Source: Wocania_A spongiicola (lineage in GTDB: Bacteria; Bacteroidota; Bacteroidia; Flavobacteriales; Flavobacteriaceae). From it: a stretch of 64,000 nt of DNA. The stretch covers positions 496,001-560,000 of the forward strand of contig NZ_JAMFLZ010000003.1 in NCBI RefSeq assembly GCF_023502325.1, read 5' to 3'. The translations under genes were made by a program, and so were the position numbers. The notes under the pieces were generated by a model. That model made no database searches, was not told where the DNA came from, and worked only from the letters and a program-made list of their open reading frames with translations. This document shows, in pieces, positions 34,134 to 43,008 of this stretch. The first letter of the stretch is position 1; the number at the start of each line of letters is the position of its first letter.

Positions 34134-35012
34134 ATGAAACCTAAAACCATATCATTGCTTACGTTTATATTACTGGCAGTTTCTCTATTTGCTCAAAAAG
34201 CACAAATAGAAGAGCATTTTAAAAATATTAATTCATCTGATTTACTAATATTAGGATCTTTTCACTTTGCAAACCCACAATTAGATACTTACAAACCAAA
34301 ATATAGTATAAATATCTTTTCTGAGAAAAAACAACAAGAATTAAACGAACTATTAAGTGTAATTAAAAAATTCGCACCTACAAAAATTGCAGTGGAATGG
34401 AAAGCAAGTAATCAAATAAAACTTGATTCTATATATAATGCCTATCTAAAGGGAGAATTTAAATTAAAATCGAATGAAATTTACCAAATTGCTTTTCAGT
34501 TAGCTAAAATACTTGGGCACAAAAAAATATATGCCGTAGACGCTCCATCAAGGGGTTTTAAAAACAACTTATCTAAAGAAGAATACAAAGAAAAACAAAA
34601 CAGCTTTTACATAAAAGCTGGTCAAGAAAAGGTCAATAGAGAAATGCAAATTAATGAGACTTATTATAGTTTATATGAAAAAGGAGATAAACTAAAGACC
34701 GAAATACCACTTATAGACTATTTTAAAATTATGAACGATCCAGATGTAGTTAATCACAACCATGGTCATTATTTAATGGGTGAATTTAAAATGGGTGATG
34801 CTGAGGTAGATGATTACTTTGGTGCAGATAATTCTATATGGTGGTATAGTAGAAACTTAAGAATTTTTCAAAACATTTTAAACATAAATACTCCAGGGAA
34901 AGACAGAATGTTTCTTTTAATTGGAGCTGGCCATTTATCAATTCTTAATTATTTGGCAAATGCATCTGTAGACTTTAATTTAAAAAGCTTTGAGAGTTTA
35001 ATTAGAGAATAA
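34134..35012 (+). CDS. DUF5694-like exported protein, Tiki/TraB fold candidate
   Basis: 292 residues with a signal peptide (LLTFILLAVSLFAQ). LLILGSFHFANP near residue 38 carries a G-x2-H motif, VEWKAS a conserved glutamate, and LLIGAGHLSIL near the end a G-x-G-H motif. This layout is that of the Tiki/TraB/EreA-like superfamily, whose members include metalloproteases and esterases; DUF5694 is the closest named family I recognise. Activity is unknown. It is followed after 34 bases by a second protein with a similar layout, so they are probably co-transcribed. Confidence 0.75.
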   Translation: MKPKTISLLTFILLAVSLFAQKAQIEEHFKNINSSDLLILGSFHFANPQLDTYKPKYSINIFSEKKQQELNELLSVIKKFAPTKIAVEWKASNQIKLDSIYNAYLKGEFKLKSNEIYQIAFQLAKILGHKKIYAVDAPSRGFKNNLSKEEYKEKQNSFYIKAGQEKVNREMQINETYYSLYEKGDKLKTEIPLIDYFKIMNDPDVVNHNHGHYLMGEFKMGDAEVDDYFGADNSIWWYSRNLRIFQNILNINTPGKDRMFLLIGAGHLSILNYLANASVDFNLKSFESLIRE

Positions 35013-35046
35013 AACAAATACAATAAAAAACTTAAAAAATAACAAG

Positions 35047-36246
35047 ATGAAAACTAAAACAATAGTAATAATCTGCTTTGTACTAACCTTAAATAATTTG
35101 GTCGCTCAAAATAATATTATCAAAGACAATTTATTCACAGCAAACAAATTATCATCAGAAAAATTACAGACATTTTTAAAAAGCAAAATTGAAGGCACTC
35201 AATTTATAATGTTAGGAGAGCAACACGGCATTAAAGAAGTTGGAAAAATTACTAATGAACTATATAATATTGGTGTGGAATACGGATACAACACCCTTTG
35301 TATAGAAACCGATCCTATTGCTGCAAAAACTATTGAAACCCTTTTTTCAAAACCCAAAAACTCAGAAAAATCATTTAGTGAATTATATCAAAAATATCCT
35401 TATGCTATTCCTTTTTACAATAATAAAAATGATATAGAATTATTTCAAAATATATCAAATCATAAAGGAAAAATTTGGGGTATTGATCAAGTGTTTATGG
35501 TAGAGTTTAGATTGGTTTTTGATTACATTTTAAATAACAGTTCAAACAAGCAATTAAAAAAGGCTATAAAACCATTATTGATTGAGGCCAAAAACAATTA
35601 TAAAATGGCAGTTGAAGACAAAAACTATATGGCTCCATTCATTTTTAAATACACTGATAAACTCCATCAAAAACTAATAACTCTATGTCATTCAGAAAAA
35701 GAAAAGGATATTCTAAAGAGCTTAAAAGCTACTAAAGAAATTTATCTTTATAACTTCCAAAAGCATTATTACTTAAATAATAATGAGAGGGCTAAACTAA
35801 TGAAGAATAATTTTCTAAACTACTATAAAGAAGCTACTCTAAATATAAAAGCACCAAAAGTATTGTTTAAGTTAGGGGCTAATCATGTAAAAAAAGGGCT
35901 GAATAACACTAATGTTTTTGATATTTCAAATACCGTATCAGAATTAGCCTTTATTAATGGTGAGAAATCGTTACATATCCGCGCTACAGGGATTAACGGT
36001 TTGAAAAATATGGGAAATCCATTTGCACCTGTATCAGTAGTTCCTTTTGATAATACAAAAGATTTGCCAAAAGAAGTTCTTGAAAACATTGAAGGTTTAA
36101 AAGAGAAATATTTAATAATAAACACTGTTCCTTTAAGATCGATAACTCATAAATTATCAAAAGAAATGGAAACCCTTGTGCTAAAGTATGATATATTAAT
36201 TTACATTAAAGATTGTGAAGCATTAGAAGACCTAGAAACAGATTGA
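35047..36246 (+). CDS. Exported Tiki/erythromycin-esterase-like protein
   Basis: 399 residues with a signal peptide ending in NLVAQ. FIMLGEQHGIKEVGKI near residue 55 (Glu-x-His), LCIETDP with an acidic residue near 85, and VLFKLGANHVKKG near 285 follow the same G-x2-H ... E ... G-x-x-H order as the gene before it, and also resemble the erythromycin-esterase/ChaN-like fold. It is not close enough to any resistance esterase to call it that. The two tandem genes may be diverged duplicates. The stop is four bases from the convergent DUF1704 gene. Confidence 0.65.
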   Translation: MKTKTIVIICFVLTLNNLVAQNNIIKDNLFTANKLSSEKLQTFLKSKIEGTQFIMLGEQHGIKEVGKITNELYNIGVEYGYNTLCIETDPIAAKTIETLFSKPKNSEKSFSELYQKYPYAIPFYNNKNDIELFQNISNHKGKIWGIDQVFMVEFRLVFDYILNNSSNKQLKKAIKPLLIEAKNNYKMAVEDKNYMAPFIFKYTDKLHQKLITLCHSEKEKDILKSLKATKEIYLYNFQKHYYLNNNERAKLMKNNFLNYYKEATLNIKAPKVLFKLGANHVKKGLNNTNVFDISNTVSELAFINGEKSLHIRATGINGLKNMGNPFAPVSVVPFDNTKDLPKEVLENIEGLKEKYLIINTVPLRSITHKLSKEMETLVLKYDILIYIKDCEALEDLETD

Positions 36247-36250
36247 TTGC

Positions 36251-37411
36251 TTACTTTAAATTTTTAAGAATAAAATCTACAGTTTTATTAGTATTACTAT
36301 TCTCTGCATAAGAATCAGTAATATGCTTTGAAGGTACCGCGAAACCTTTTTTAATAAGTGATTGAATAGCATCGGCATACTCTAAGGTTACTTTACCAGT
36401 AAGTAATAAACTTAAGTCTTTACCTTCATGATAATAATCGTAGACTTTTTTTAATCCAGTTAAATACAAATAATCCTTTGTAAACCCACCACCACGGTGC
36501 GCTCTAACTGTAATATAATATGATTCTTCTCGATCCAAATCATATTGATTATGAAGTAATCTAAATGTTCTTGAAAACGAATACCCTTTAGCTAAGCTAT
36601 CAACAGCAATAACGCGATATGCCAATTCTTTTAAACGCGTTACTGTTAAATTATTACTCATATACTCAGCAAAAACAGCCAATCCTTCTTGGGTTTCTTC
36701 ATTATTAGGAAAACCATGAGAAAATATTTTTAAAGGGTGCAACAAACCATTCATTGTCGTTACCATATGCACTCCAATTTCGTGGTTTGTTAATACAGCA
36801 ATCTCATTATCTGAGTAGGTATGGTTACTGTTTAAAACCAAGGTTTTTACATTATTTAAAACCATAGCTATAGCAGAAAGCTTATCAGAGTGCTTTATAG
36901 AGTATGTAAAATCGTATTTCTTGGAAAATGTTCGAAAAAAAGCTTCGGCTTCAATAGCTCTATATTTTGGTATAAAAGCATCGTCATTTATATCCTCGTC
37001 ATCAAAATGAAGTATAAACTTAGCGTTTTCAACATCTTGCTCTGTTGGTGTACCAAAACAATGTAAGCTATTATAATAAAATTGTTTACCGCCCCCTATA
37101 GTTTCTATACATTGTATTAAACCAGAATACGTATAAATAATAGTTTCGTAAAAATCTCTTATCTCCTCATCTTCAATAAGTTCCAAAGGCATTGTAAACA
37201 ATTCCCTGTGCAACTTAAATTTATCAAAATTAATTTCTGGGTATTTAAAAACAGGGTCCTCTAAATATTTTGAAGCGTAAAATTTCTGCTTCTCTTCTTC
37301 TATATTTGTAGGGTTTACATAGCTCAGCAATTCTATTTGCTTAACTAGATTATCTATTCGTTTGTCAATATCTAAAAGAGCTTTAGACCCTACATTAATA
37401 TCAATCTTCAT
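36251..37411 (-). CDS. DUF1704/QEGLA-motif metallopeptidase (MATCAP-like)
   Basis: 386 residues. NHEIGVHMVTTMNG gives the zincin motif HExxxH (His210, Glu211, His215), and EETQEGLAVFAEYMS (QEGLA 241-245) supplies the third ligand region and the family name. Bacterial members are annotated as flavohemoglobin expression-modulating QEGLA motif protein; the eukaryotic relatives (MATCAP) remove C-terminal tyrosine from tubulin. A peptidase acting on a C-terminal residue is therefore the best guess. It is the last gene of a five-gene operon, three bases after the N-formylglutamate amidohydrolase. Confidence 0.88.
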   Translation of the reverse strand: MKIDINVGSKALLDIDKRIDNLVKQIELLSYVNPTNIEEEKQKFYASKYLEDPVFKYPEINFDKFKLHRELFTMPLELIEDEEIRDFYETIIYTYSGLIQCIETIGGGKQFYYNSLHCFGTPTEQDVENAKFILHFDDEDINDDAFIPKYRAIEAEAFFRTFSKKYDFTYSIKHSDKLSAIAMVLNNVKTLVLNSNHTYSDNEIAVLTNHEIGVHMVTTMNGLLHPLKIFSHGFPNNEETQEGLAVFAEYMSNNLTVTRLKELAYRVIAVDSLAKGYSFSRTFRLLHNQYDLDREESYYITVRAHRGGGFTKDYLYLTGLKKVYDYYHEGKDLSLLLTGKVTLEYADAIQSLIKKGFAVPSKHITDSYAENSNTNKTVDFILKNLK

Positions 37412-37414
37412 TTT

Positions 37415-38245
37415 CTATCTTTTAAAGGTATTATACACACTTAAAGCGTGTTGTGGTATTCTGGTAATCAAATCTTTTTCAACAGCCTTAACAACTTCAG
37501 GGTACACAATTTGTTCATATTCATCGCAATACACTTTAGCTATTTCGGTTGCCAAAACTAAGCTATTCTTAAAGTTATTTGTAATATATTTTAAAAAATA
37601 TCCGTTACCCTGAAAAGTATCATTAATTTTAGCTGTAGATTTTATATTATTTGGAAGTTTAATTTCTGAAAGACTTTGCCTCCAGCTATCAATAACATCT
37701 CCAAAGCGTGCATTATCAACATTACTTGTTCCTAAATTCCAAGTAGGCACCTCCCTATCCCATCGCTTCCAGTTATAACTATGCATATCATAAATAGTAC
37801 AAAACCCAAATTTAGATTCCAATTTATTTACTAAAGTGTGCACTATTTTATAAAAATTGGTATGCTTTCGTAAACTTTTATCCTTCATCTTTTCTGAAAG
37901 TGGTTTACTCCATAATTGCTTTCCCCAAGCAGTATCAAAAACAGCATTTTCTGGGTCTCGATTTAAATCGTATTCAAAACGCGAATCACAACCAGCAAGA
38001 ACTATTGAGTGCGATTTAATCATATTTTTTGTTTCTGGGTCTTCTTCATACCAGCGCTCGTATTCTGTATGAATGCAATTCTCCCAAAGTTCTTTTCTAA
38101 ATTGATGTCCATCATGTATCGCAGCACAAGCATACGGAACATACTCATCAATTTTTATGGTGAATGAATAATCTGAAGATACTGCTTCAAAAGTTTCTTC
38201 TCTACTAATCTTACTAATTATATCTTTTATTGAAAGTCTTTCCAT
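37415..38245 (-). CDS. N-formylglutamate amidohydrolase family protein
   Basis: 276 residues. The family core is visible as PYACAAIHDGHQFRKEL (metal-binding His region, near 35-50), IVLAGCDSRFEYDLNRDPEN (the Ser/Asp-Arg substrate loop) and TIYDMHSYNWKR (metal His). It is expected to hydrolyse N-formyl- or N-acylglutamate-type amides using zinc. No histidine degradation genes are nearby, which argues against a role in histidine use. It is two bases after the rhodanese gene and three before DUF1704, so coupling is tight. Confidence 0.88.
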   Translation of the reverse strand: MERLSIKDIISKISREETFEAVSSDYSFTIKIDEYVPYACAAIHDGHQFRKELWENCIHTEYERWYEEDPETKNMIKSHSIVLAGCDSRFEYDLNRDPENAVFDTAWGKQLWSKPLSEKMKDKSLRKHTNFYKIVHTLVNKLESKFGFCTIYDMHSYNWKRWDREVPTWNLGTSNVDNARFGDVIDSWRQSLSEIKLPNNIKSTAKINDTFQGNGYFLKYITNNFKNSLVLATEIAKVYCDEYEQIVYPEVVKAVEKDLITRIPQHALSVYNTFKR

Positions 38246-38247
38246 AA

Positions 38248-39072
38248 CTATTCATCAACTAAACTGCCCCATTCTGTCCATGATCCGTCATAAACAGAAA
38301 TGTTTTGATATCCAGATAATTTTGCTCCTAGAGCCAAAACACAAGCCGTAATACCAGAGCCACAAGAAAAAATAATATCATCATTCTTATCTATAACTTC
38401 AGAAAAAATATCATCTAATTCTTCTTTTGGTTTTAACAGATGTTCATCGTTTAAAAGCTTCTTAAAAGGAATGTTTTTAGAGTTTGGAATGGTGCCACTA
38501 CGTAACCCTGCTCTAGGCTCATCAACTAAACAATTAAATCGATCTGCTGAGCGTGCATCAATTATTTTATGCGATCCTTGTTTTGAAGCTTTAGCTACAT
38601 CATCAAAAAATTGCATAAACTCAGGTTGAAGTTTAGCTACAAAATCGCCTGCCTTATTAGCGTCATTTATAAAAGATTCGATTGGGTACTCTTCTTTTAA
38701 CCATGCAGGAAATCCACCATCTAAAACTGCAACATTACTATGCCCAAAAGCTTTAAACAACCACCAAACACGCGCACTGGAATATATTCCCTTATCGTCG
38801 TAAACTACAATAGCGCTATTTGCATTAATTCCAAGGTTTCTTGCTTCATTTTGGAAATGTTTAGGTGTTGGAAATGCATTTGGAAATGGGTTAGATAAAT
38901 CGCTAAACTTTTTTTTTATATCGAAAAAGCGAGATCCAGGGATTTGAGTTATTGACGTACCAAAAACCTTATTTATAGTTCCATCTAAAACCACCAGATT
39001 TTTGGTATTTATATTATTATAAAGCCATTTTACAGATAAAACATCTTGTGAAATTGGTATTTCAGAATTCAT
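38248..39072 (-). CDS. Sulfurtransferase of the mercaptopyruvate type
   Basis: 274 residues with two rhodanese domains. The N-terminal inactive one has GARFFDIKK-like GSRFFDIKKKFSDLSNPFPN and IVVYDDKGIYSSARVWWLFK. The C-terminal active one has DARSADRF and FSCGSGITACVLALGAKLSG, with catalytic Cys in CGSGITA, the form seen in 3-mercaptopyruvate sulfurtransferases. It moves sulfane sulfur to a thiol or cyanide acceptor. Its place in the operon with a GshB-like ligase suggests a thiol or sulfur-linked product. Confidence 0.92.
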   Translation of the reverse strand: MNSEIPISQDVLSVKWLYNNINTKNLVVLDGTINKVFGTSITQIPGSRFFDIKKKFSDLSNPFPNAFPTPKHFQNEARNLGINANSAIVVYDDKGIYSSARVWWLFKAFGHSNVAVLDGGFPAWLKEEYPIESFINDANKAGDFVAKLQPEFMQFFDDVAKASKQGSHKIIDARSADRFNCLVDEPRAGLRSGTIPNSKNIPFKKLLNDEHLLKPKEELDDIFSEVIDKNDDIIFSCGSGITACVLALGAKLSGYQNISVYDGSWTEWGSLVDE

Positions 39073-39118
39073 TAAAACCTAATTTATTGATTACTTAGAC
39101 TAAATGCTACAGCCTTAA

Positions 39119-40156
39119 TTAAGCATCTTGCACTGTTTTTCTTAATCTTGTACGTCTATCAAAAGCTTGAAGCTTGTCTAAAACTTTCATTTCTAAAAAG
39201 TCAATTACTTTTTCTTCAACCTTAATCTTTAACTTATAAACTTTGTTTATATATGTTATTCCTCCAGGAGACATAACGTTAACCTCTACTAATTTCCCTC
39301 CTATAACATCAATACCTACAAAGTAGAGCCCGTCGTTTACTAACTTAGGTCCTATTTGTTTGCATAGTGCTTTTTCTGTTTTAGTTAAAGTGTGCTTTTG
39401 CACGCTACCCCCTGCAGAAACATTTGAACGATGGTCTTCCTTTCCTGGTACACGTTTCATGGCTCCAACTGGTTCGCCATTTAAAATTAAAATTCTAACA
39501 TCACCCTCATCTGCACCTTCAATATAGTCTTGAAGAATAACATAATTTGAAGAGCCATCTCCACTTGTTATATAAAAATCTAATAATGAGTTGATATTAC
39601 TCATTGCTGATTTTTCAATAAGAATAACACCAGAACCTCCAAAACCATTAAGCGGTTTTAGAATCATTTTATCTGCAGCAGACTCTTTAATTTGTTTGAT
39701 TAAATAGTTTTTGCTTTTTGAAACATGAGTAGCTGGAATAATATTACTATGCGCATCACCAAAAGCTGCTGTATATAGTTTATTGTTGGCTTCTCGCATA
39801 CCTTCCAAAGAATTCATAATAAAAACATCGTCCTTAACAGAATCTAAAAAATTAAGCATAATAGGGTCTAATGGTGGATTTGCTCTAAAGAAAATCACAT
39901 CAAACCCAGCAAGTGGTAACATCTCTTCTCTTAATTCGGCTTTATTATAAAATGATTTAAGTGAGCTTGGAGTTTTTTCCATTCTGCCAATAACGGTACA
40001 GTTAGCAGTGGTTACACTATTACGAATAGTTAAGTTAGCAGGTGTACACATAGCAACACCATGCTTTCTCTTAACACACTCCTTTATTAAGGCTAAACTT
40101 GTATCATTTTCAGGGTCTATCTCATCCCATGGATACATAATAAAACAAACATTCAT
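39119..40156 (-). CDS. GshB-like ATP-grasp ligase
   Basis: 345 residues following E. coli glutathione synthetase along its length: DVIFFRANPPLDP, MILKPLNGFGGSGVILIE (ATP-grasp P-loop-like glycine lid), VILQDYIEGADEGDVRILIL, RSNVSAGGSV and GLYFVGIDVIGGKLVEVNVM (metal-binding end). It should join an amino acid to a carboxylate through an acyl-phosphate. No gamma-glutamylcysteine ligase is present in the window, and bshA indicates bacillithiol, so glutathione as product is doubtful. It sits between the symporter (37-base gap) and the rhodanese (46-base gap). Confidence 0.85.
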   Translation of the reverse strand: MNVCFIMYPWDEIDPENDTSLALIKECVKRKHGVAMCTPANLTIRNSVTTANCTVIGRMEKTPSSLKSFYNKAELREEMLPLAGFDVIFFRANPPLDPIMLNFLDSVKDDVFIMNSLEGMREANNKLYTAAFGDAHSNIIPATHVSKSKNYLIKQIKESAADKMILKPLNGFGGSGVILIEKSAMSNINSLLDFYITSGDGSSNYVILQDYIEGADEGDVRILILNGEPVGAMKRVPGKEDHRSNVSAGGSVQKHTLTKTEKALCKQIGPKLVNDGLYFVGIDVIGGKLVEVNVMSPGGITYINKVYKLKIKVEEKVIDFLEMKVLDKLQAFDRRTRLRKTVQDA

Positions 40157-40193
40157 AATTCAATAAATTGAAGATTATTTAAATTTAAAAAAA

Positions 40194-41519
40194 TTATTTT
40201 ACTTCGTCGTAATGGTCATCCCATTCTTTAGGTTTCGGATCATGTAGTTTGTTTAAAGACTTAGCTACAATCATAGAAACTGTTGCATCTCCTGTTACAT
40301 TCACTACAGTTCTACACATATCCAAAGGTCTATCTACTGCAAAAATAAGAGCTAATCCTATTGGCAATAATTCTGCTGGAAATCCAATAGATTCTAATAC
40401 AATGACCAGCATAACCATACCCGCACTTGGTACTGCTGCACTACCGATAGAGGCCAATAATGCAGTAGCAACTATAACTAGTTGGTTTGTAAAAGTTAAC
40501 CCTTCTGGCCAGATTACTTGCATTATAAATACAGCTGCAATACCTTGATATAAACTGGTGCCATCCATATTTACAGTTGCTCCAACTGGTAATACAAAAC
40601 CAGACACTTCTTTATCTACACCTATATGTTCTTCAACACGTTCCATAGTAACTGGCAATGTAGCTGCGCTACTACTGGTTGAAAACGCTAATAGTTGCGC
40701 TGGACTAATCTGTTTTAAAAACCATATAGGTGATTTTTTGGTATATACACTAACCAATATAAGATAGAATCCTATCATTAAAATGAGACCACCCACAACA
40801 CAAAAAGCATAATACAGTAGTTTAATTAAAATTTCTACATCATCAAAGGCGATAATAACATTTGCTAGTAAAGCAAAAACTGCATAGGGAGCAAACAACA
40901 TAATTAAATCGACCATTTTCATAACTACCTCATTGAGGGAGTCAAAAAACTTAACCAAAGGCTTTGCTTTTTTCTCTCCAATTAGCAATAAACAAATCCC
41001 TACAAATAGAGCAAAGAATATAATTTGAAGCATTTTTGCTTCCCCTAAAGATGTAAATATATTACTTGGAAAAATATCAACCAAGGCTTGTAACGGACCT
41101 GCATCTTTTTGAGCCGAAGCCTTCATTAACTTATCGGTTACACCTGCATCATTTTCGTATTTTAATTTAATTTTTTCAATAGTTTCCTGTGGCATTCCAT
41201 TTCCTGGTTTAACCACATTTACAATACTTAAACCAATGACAATAGCTACTAAAGTAGTTGCAACATAAATACCTATGGTACGTAAGCCCATAGATTTTAT
41301 TTTAGAAATATCTTTTAAATCTGAAATCCCTTTAATTAAAGATGCCAAAATTAAAGGTACAGCAATAAGTTTTAAAAGATTAATAAATATAGTTCCGAAA
41401 GGTGCAATCCAATCAGTTACAAAACCTTTTCCTCCATCAACGGTATTCATAATAAAACCAAAAATGATTCCTAAAACCATTCCTATAATAATCTTCCAAT
41501 GTAGTGCTAGTTTTTTCAT
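40194..41519 (-). CDS. Dicarboxylate/amino acid:cation symporter
   Basis: 441 residues of the DAACS family (GltP/DctA-like), which takes up glutamate, aspartate or C4-dicarboxylates with sodium or protons. PFGTIFINLLKLIAVPLILA, the serine-rich FSTSSSAATLPVTMERVEEH re-entrant loop, and NMDGTSLYQGIAAVFIMQ are the family hallmarks. As the first gene of the minus-strand operon it may supply the amino acid used by the ATP-grasp and amidohydrolase enzymes behind it. That link is inferred from spacing only. Confidence 0.93.
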   Translation of the reverse strand: MKKLALHWKIIIGMVLGIIFGFIMNTVDGGKGFVTDWIAPFGTIFINLLKLIAVPLILASLIKGISDLKDISKIKSMGLRTIGIYVATTLVAIVIGLSIVNVVKPGNGMPQETIEKIKLKYENDAGVTDKLMKASAQKDAGPLQALVDIFPSNIFTSLGEAKMLQIIFFALFVGICLLLIGEKKAKPLVKFFDSLNEVVMKMVDLIMLFAPYAVFALLANVIIAFDDVEILIKLLYYAFCVVGGLILMIGFYLILVSVYTKKSPIWFLKQISPAQLLAFSTSSSAATLPVTMERVEEHIGVDKEVSGFVLPVGATVNMDGTSLYQGIAAVFIMQVIWPEGLTFTNQLVIVATALLASIGSAAVPSAGMVMLVIVLESIGFPAELLPIGLALIFAVDRPLDMCRTVVNVTGDATVSMIVAKSLNKLHDPKPKEWDDHYDEVK

Positions 41520-41700
41520 CTGCTATGCTATTGTATTTAAGTGGAGAACAAGATAAGTATTTTTTAGTTTCAATCAAGTTAGAATACTTTTTTGCATATC
41601 CAATTGAAAACCAGATAGAATAAAATAAAATAATGCTGTACCCAATAGATAGTTAATCATATTAGAAGTAAAAAAAGGTATGTCAAAAACCATTACAGAT

Positions 41701-41739
41701 AATTTAGCCCCGGTTAATAGGCTTCGCACCGGGTAAATT
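41701..41739 (-). terminator. Hairpin after aroC
   Basis: AATTTA-GC-CCCGGT (41701-41714) pairs with ACCGGG-TAAATT (41728-41739), giving 12 pairs with a two-base bulge around a 13-base loop. It lies 18 bases past the aroC stop. No U-run follows, so termination is plausible but not certain. The rest of 41520-41757 shows nothing else. Confidence 0.5.
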
Positions 41740-41757
41740 CCAAGCGGAAAATAGCTT

Positions 41758-42819
41758 CTAACTATAAAGCTTATTTAATAAATGAAAATCTGCTAAAACC
41801 AATGCCGCCATGGCTTCTACAATAGGAACCGCTCTAGGCACAACACATGGGTCATGGCGCCCTTTACCTTGCATTTCGACTGCATTACCATCTTTATCTA
41901 TGGTTTCGTATTTCTGGATAAGCGTAGCCACAGGTTTAAATGCCACATTAAAATAAATGTCCATACCGTTACTTATACCACCTTGAACGCCTCCTGAAAA
42001 ATTGGTTTTTGTAGTTCCGTCACTATTAAAAGCATCGTTATGGTCACTTCCATACATAGTACTTCCGTGAAATCCGCTTCCATACTCAAAACCTTTTACT
42101 GCATTTATAGAAAGCATAGCTTTACCAAGTTCTGCATGCAACTTATCAAATACGGGTTCGCCTAAACCTATAGGTGCATTTTTAATAACGCAACTTACAA
42201 TACCTCCAACGGTATCACCTTTACTACGCACTTCTTTAATATAGTTTTCCATATTTGAAGCCATTGTTTCGTCTGGACAGCGAACAATGTTAGACTCGGT
42301 TTTTGTTAAATCTAACTCGGTATAAGGCTTATCAAGCTTCATCGTTCCAACAGCAGAAACATATGCAACAATCTCAATATTTTTTAGCATTTGTTTTGCA
42401 ATCGCACCTGCAACGACACGACATGCGGTTTCTCTAGCAGAACTTCGTCCGCCACCACGATAATCTCTAAAACCATATTTCTGGTCATAAACATAATCGG
42501 CATGGCTTGGTCTGTAACTATCTTTTATATGGGTATAATCGTGAGATTTTTGGTTGGTGTTTTCTATAACAAAACCTATAGAAGTTCCTGTAGTTCTTCC
42601 TTCAAAAATACCTGAATGAAATTTAACAGTATCTGGTTCTTTTCGTTGTGTAACAATAGCAGATTGACCTGGTTTACGTCTATTCAATTCATTTTGTATA
42701 GCCTCTAAATCTAATTCTATTCCAGACGGACAACCGTCTATAACACCACCTAATGCGGGTCCGTGAGATTCACCATAAGTAGTAAGGTTAAATAGTTTTC
42801 CGAAAGAATTACCTGCCAT
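41758..42819 (-). CDS. aroC: Chorismate synthase
   Basis: 353 residues, the final enzyme of the shikimate pathway, converting EPSP to chorismate with reduced FMN. The signatures GESHGPALGGVIDGCPSGIE near the start, YRPSHADYVYDQKYGFRDYR, GGGRSSARETACRVVAGAIA and the C-terminal GRHDPCVVPRAVPIVEAMAA are complete. It is monocistronic, with a good promoter at 42842-42870. The other shikimate genes are not in the window. Confidence 0.98.
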   Translation of the reverse strand: MAGNSFGKLFNLTTYGESHGPALGGVIDGCPSGIELDLEAIQNELNRRKPGQSAIVTQRKEPDTVKFHSGIFEGRTTGTSIGFVIENTNQKSHDYTHIKDSYRPSHADYVYDQKYGFRDYRGGGRSSARETACRVVAGAIAKQMLKNIEIVAYVSAVGTMKLDKPYTELDLTKTESNIVRCPDETMASNMENYIKEVRSKGDTVGGIVSCVIKNAPIGLGEPVFDKLHAELGKAMLSINAVKGFEYGSGFHGSTMYGSDHNDAFNSDGTTKTNFSGGVQGGISNGMDIYFNVAFKPVATLIQKYETIDKDGNAVEMQGKGRHDPCVVPRAVPIVEAMAALVLADFHLLNKLYS

Positions 42820-42841
42820 AAATTAAATTTTGATGCTAAAA

Positions 42842-42870
42842 TAAAGCTATTCCTATAAAAAAGGAAACAA
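42842..42870 (-). promoter_or_regulatory. Promoter of aroC
   Basis: On the minus strand TTG (42870-42868), an 18-base spacer and TAGCTTTA (42849-42842), one base off the -7 consensus. The predicted mRNA start is about 15-20 bases before the ATG at 42819. Confidence 0.55.
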
Positions 42871-42914
42871 AATCGTGTTTAGCTTTTTAAACCATAGCCA
42901 AATTATGCATAACG

Positions 42915-42969
42915 ATTACTTAACAATATGCTGATATTTAACTAATTATTAAGTAATGATTAAGTAATA
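42915..42969. promoter_or_regulatory. Tandem 11-base repeats upstream of the lpxH-like gene
   Basis: ATTAAGTAATG (42948-42958) and ATTAAGTAATA (42959-42969) are direct repeats with an 11-base period. An inverted copy, ATTACTTAA, stands at 42915-42923. The cluster lies 40-95 bases before the TTG start at 43009 and about 100 bases or more from aroC, so it could control the plus-strand gene. Confidence 0.5.
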
Positions 42970-43008
42970 CTAAATCGAGTTATTTGTATTGAAATAATCT
43001 TACCCAAA

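Noticed and set aside
35047..36246. Erythromycin esterase (antibiotic resistance)
   Set aside because: The fold motifs are shared with several Tiki-like families, and the protein has a signal peptide; no specific resistance signature is seen.
37415..38245. Part of histidine degradation (hutG)
   Set aside because: No hutH, hutU or hutI is nearby; the gene is in an operon with an ATP-grasp ligase and DUF1704.
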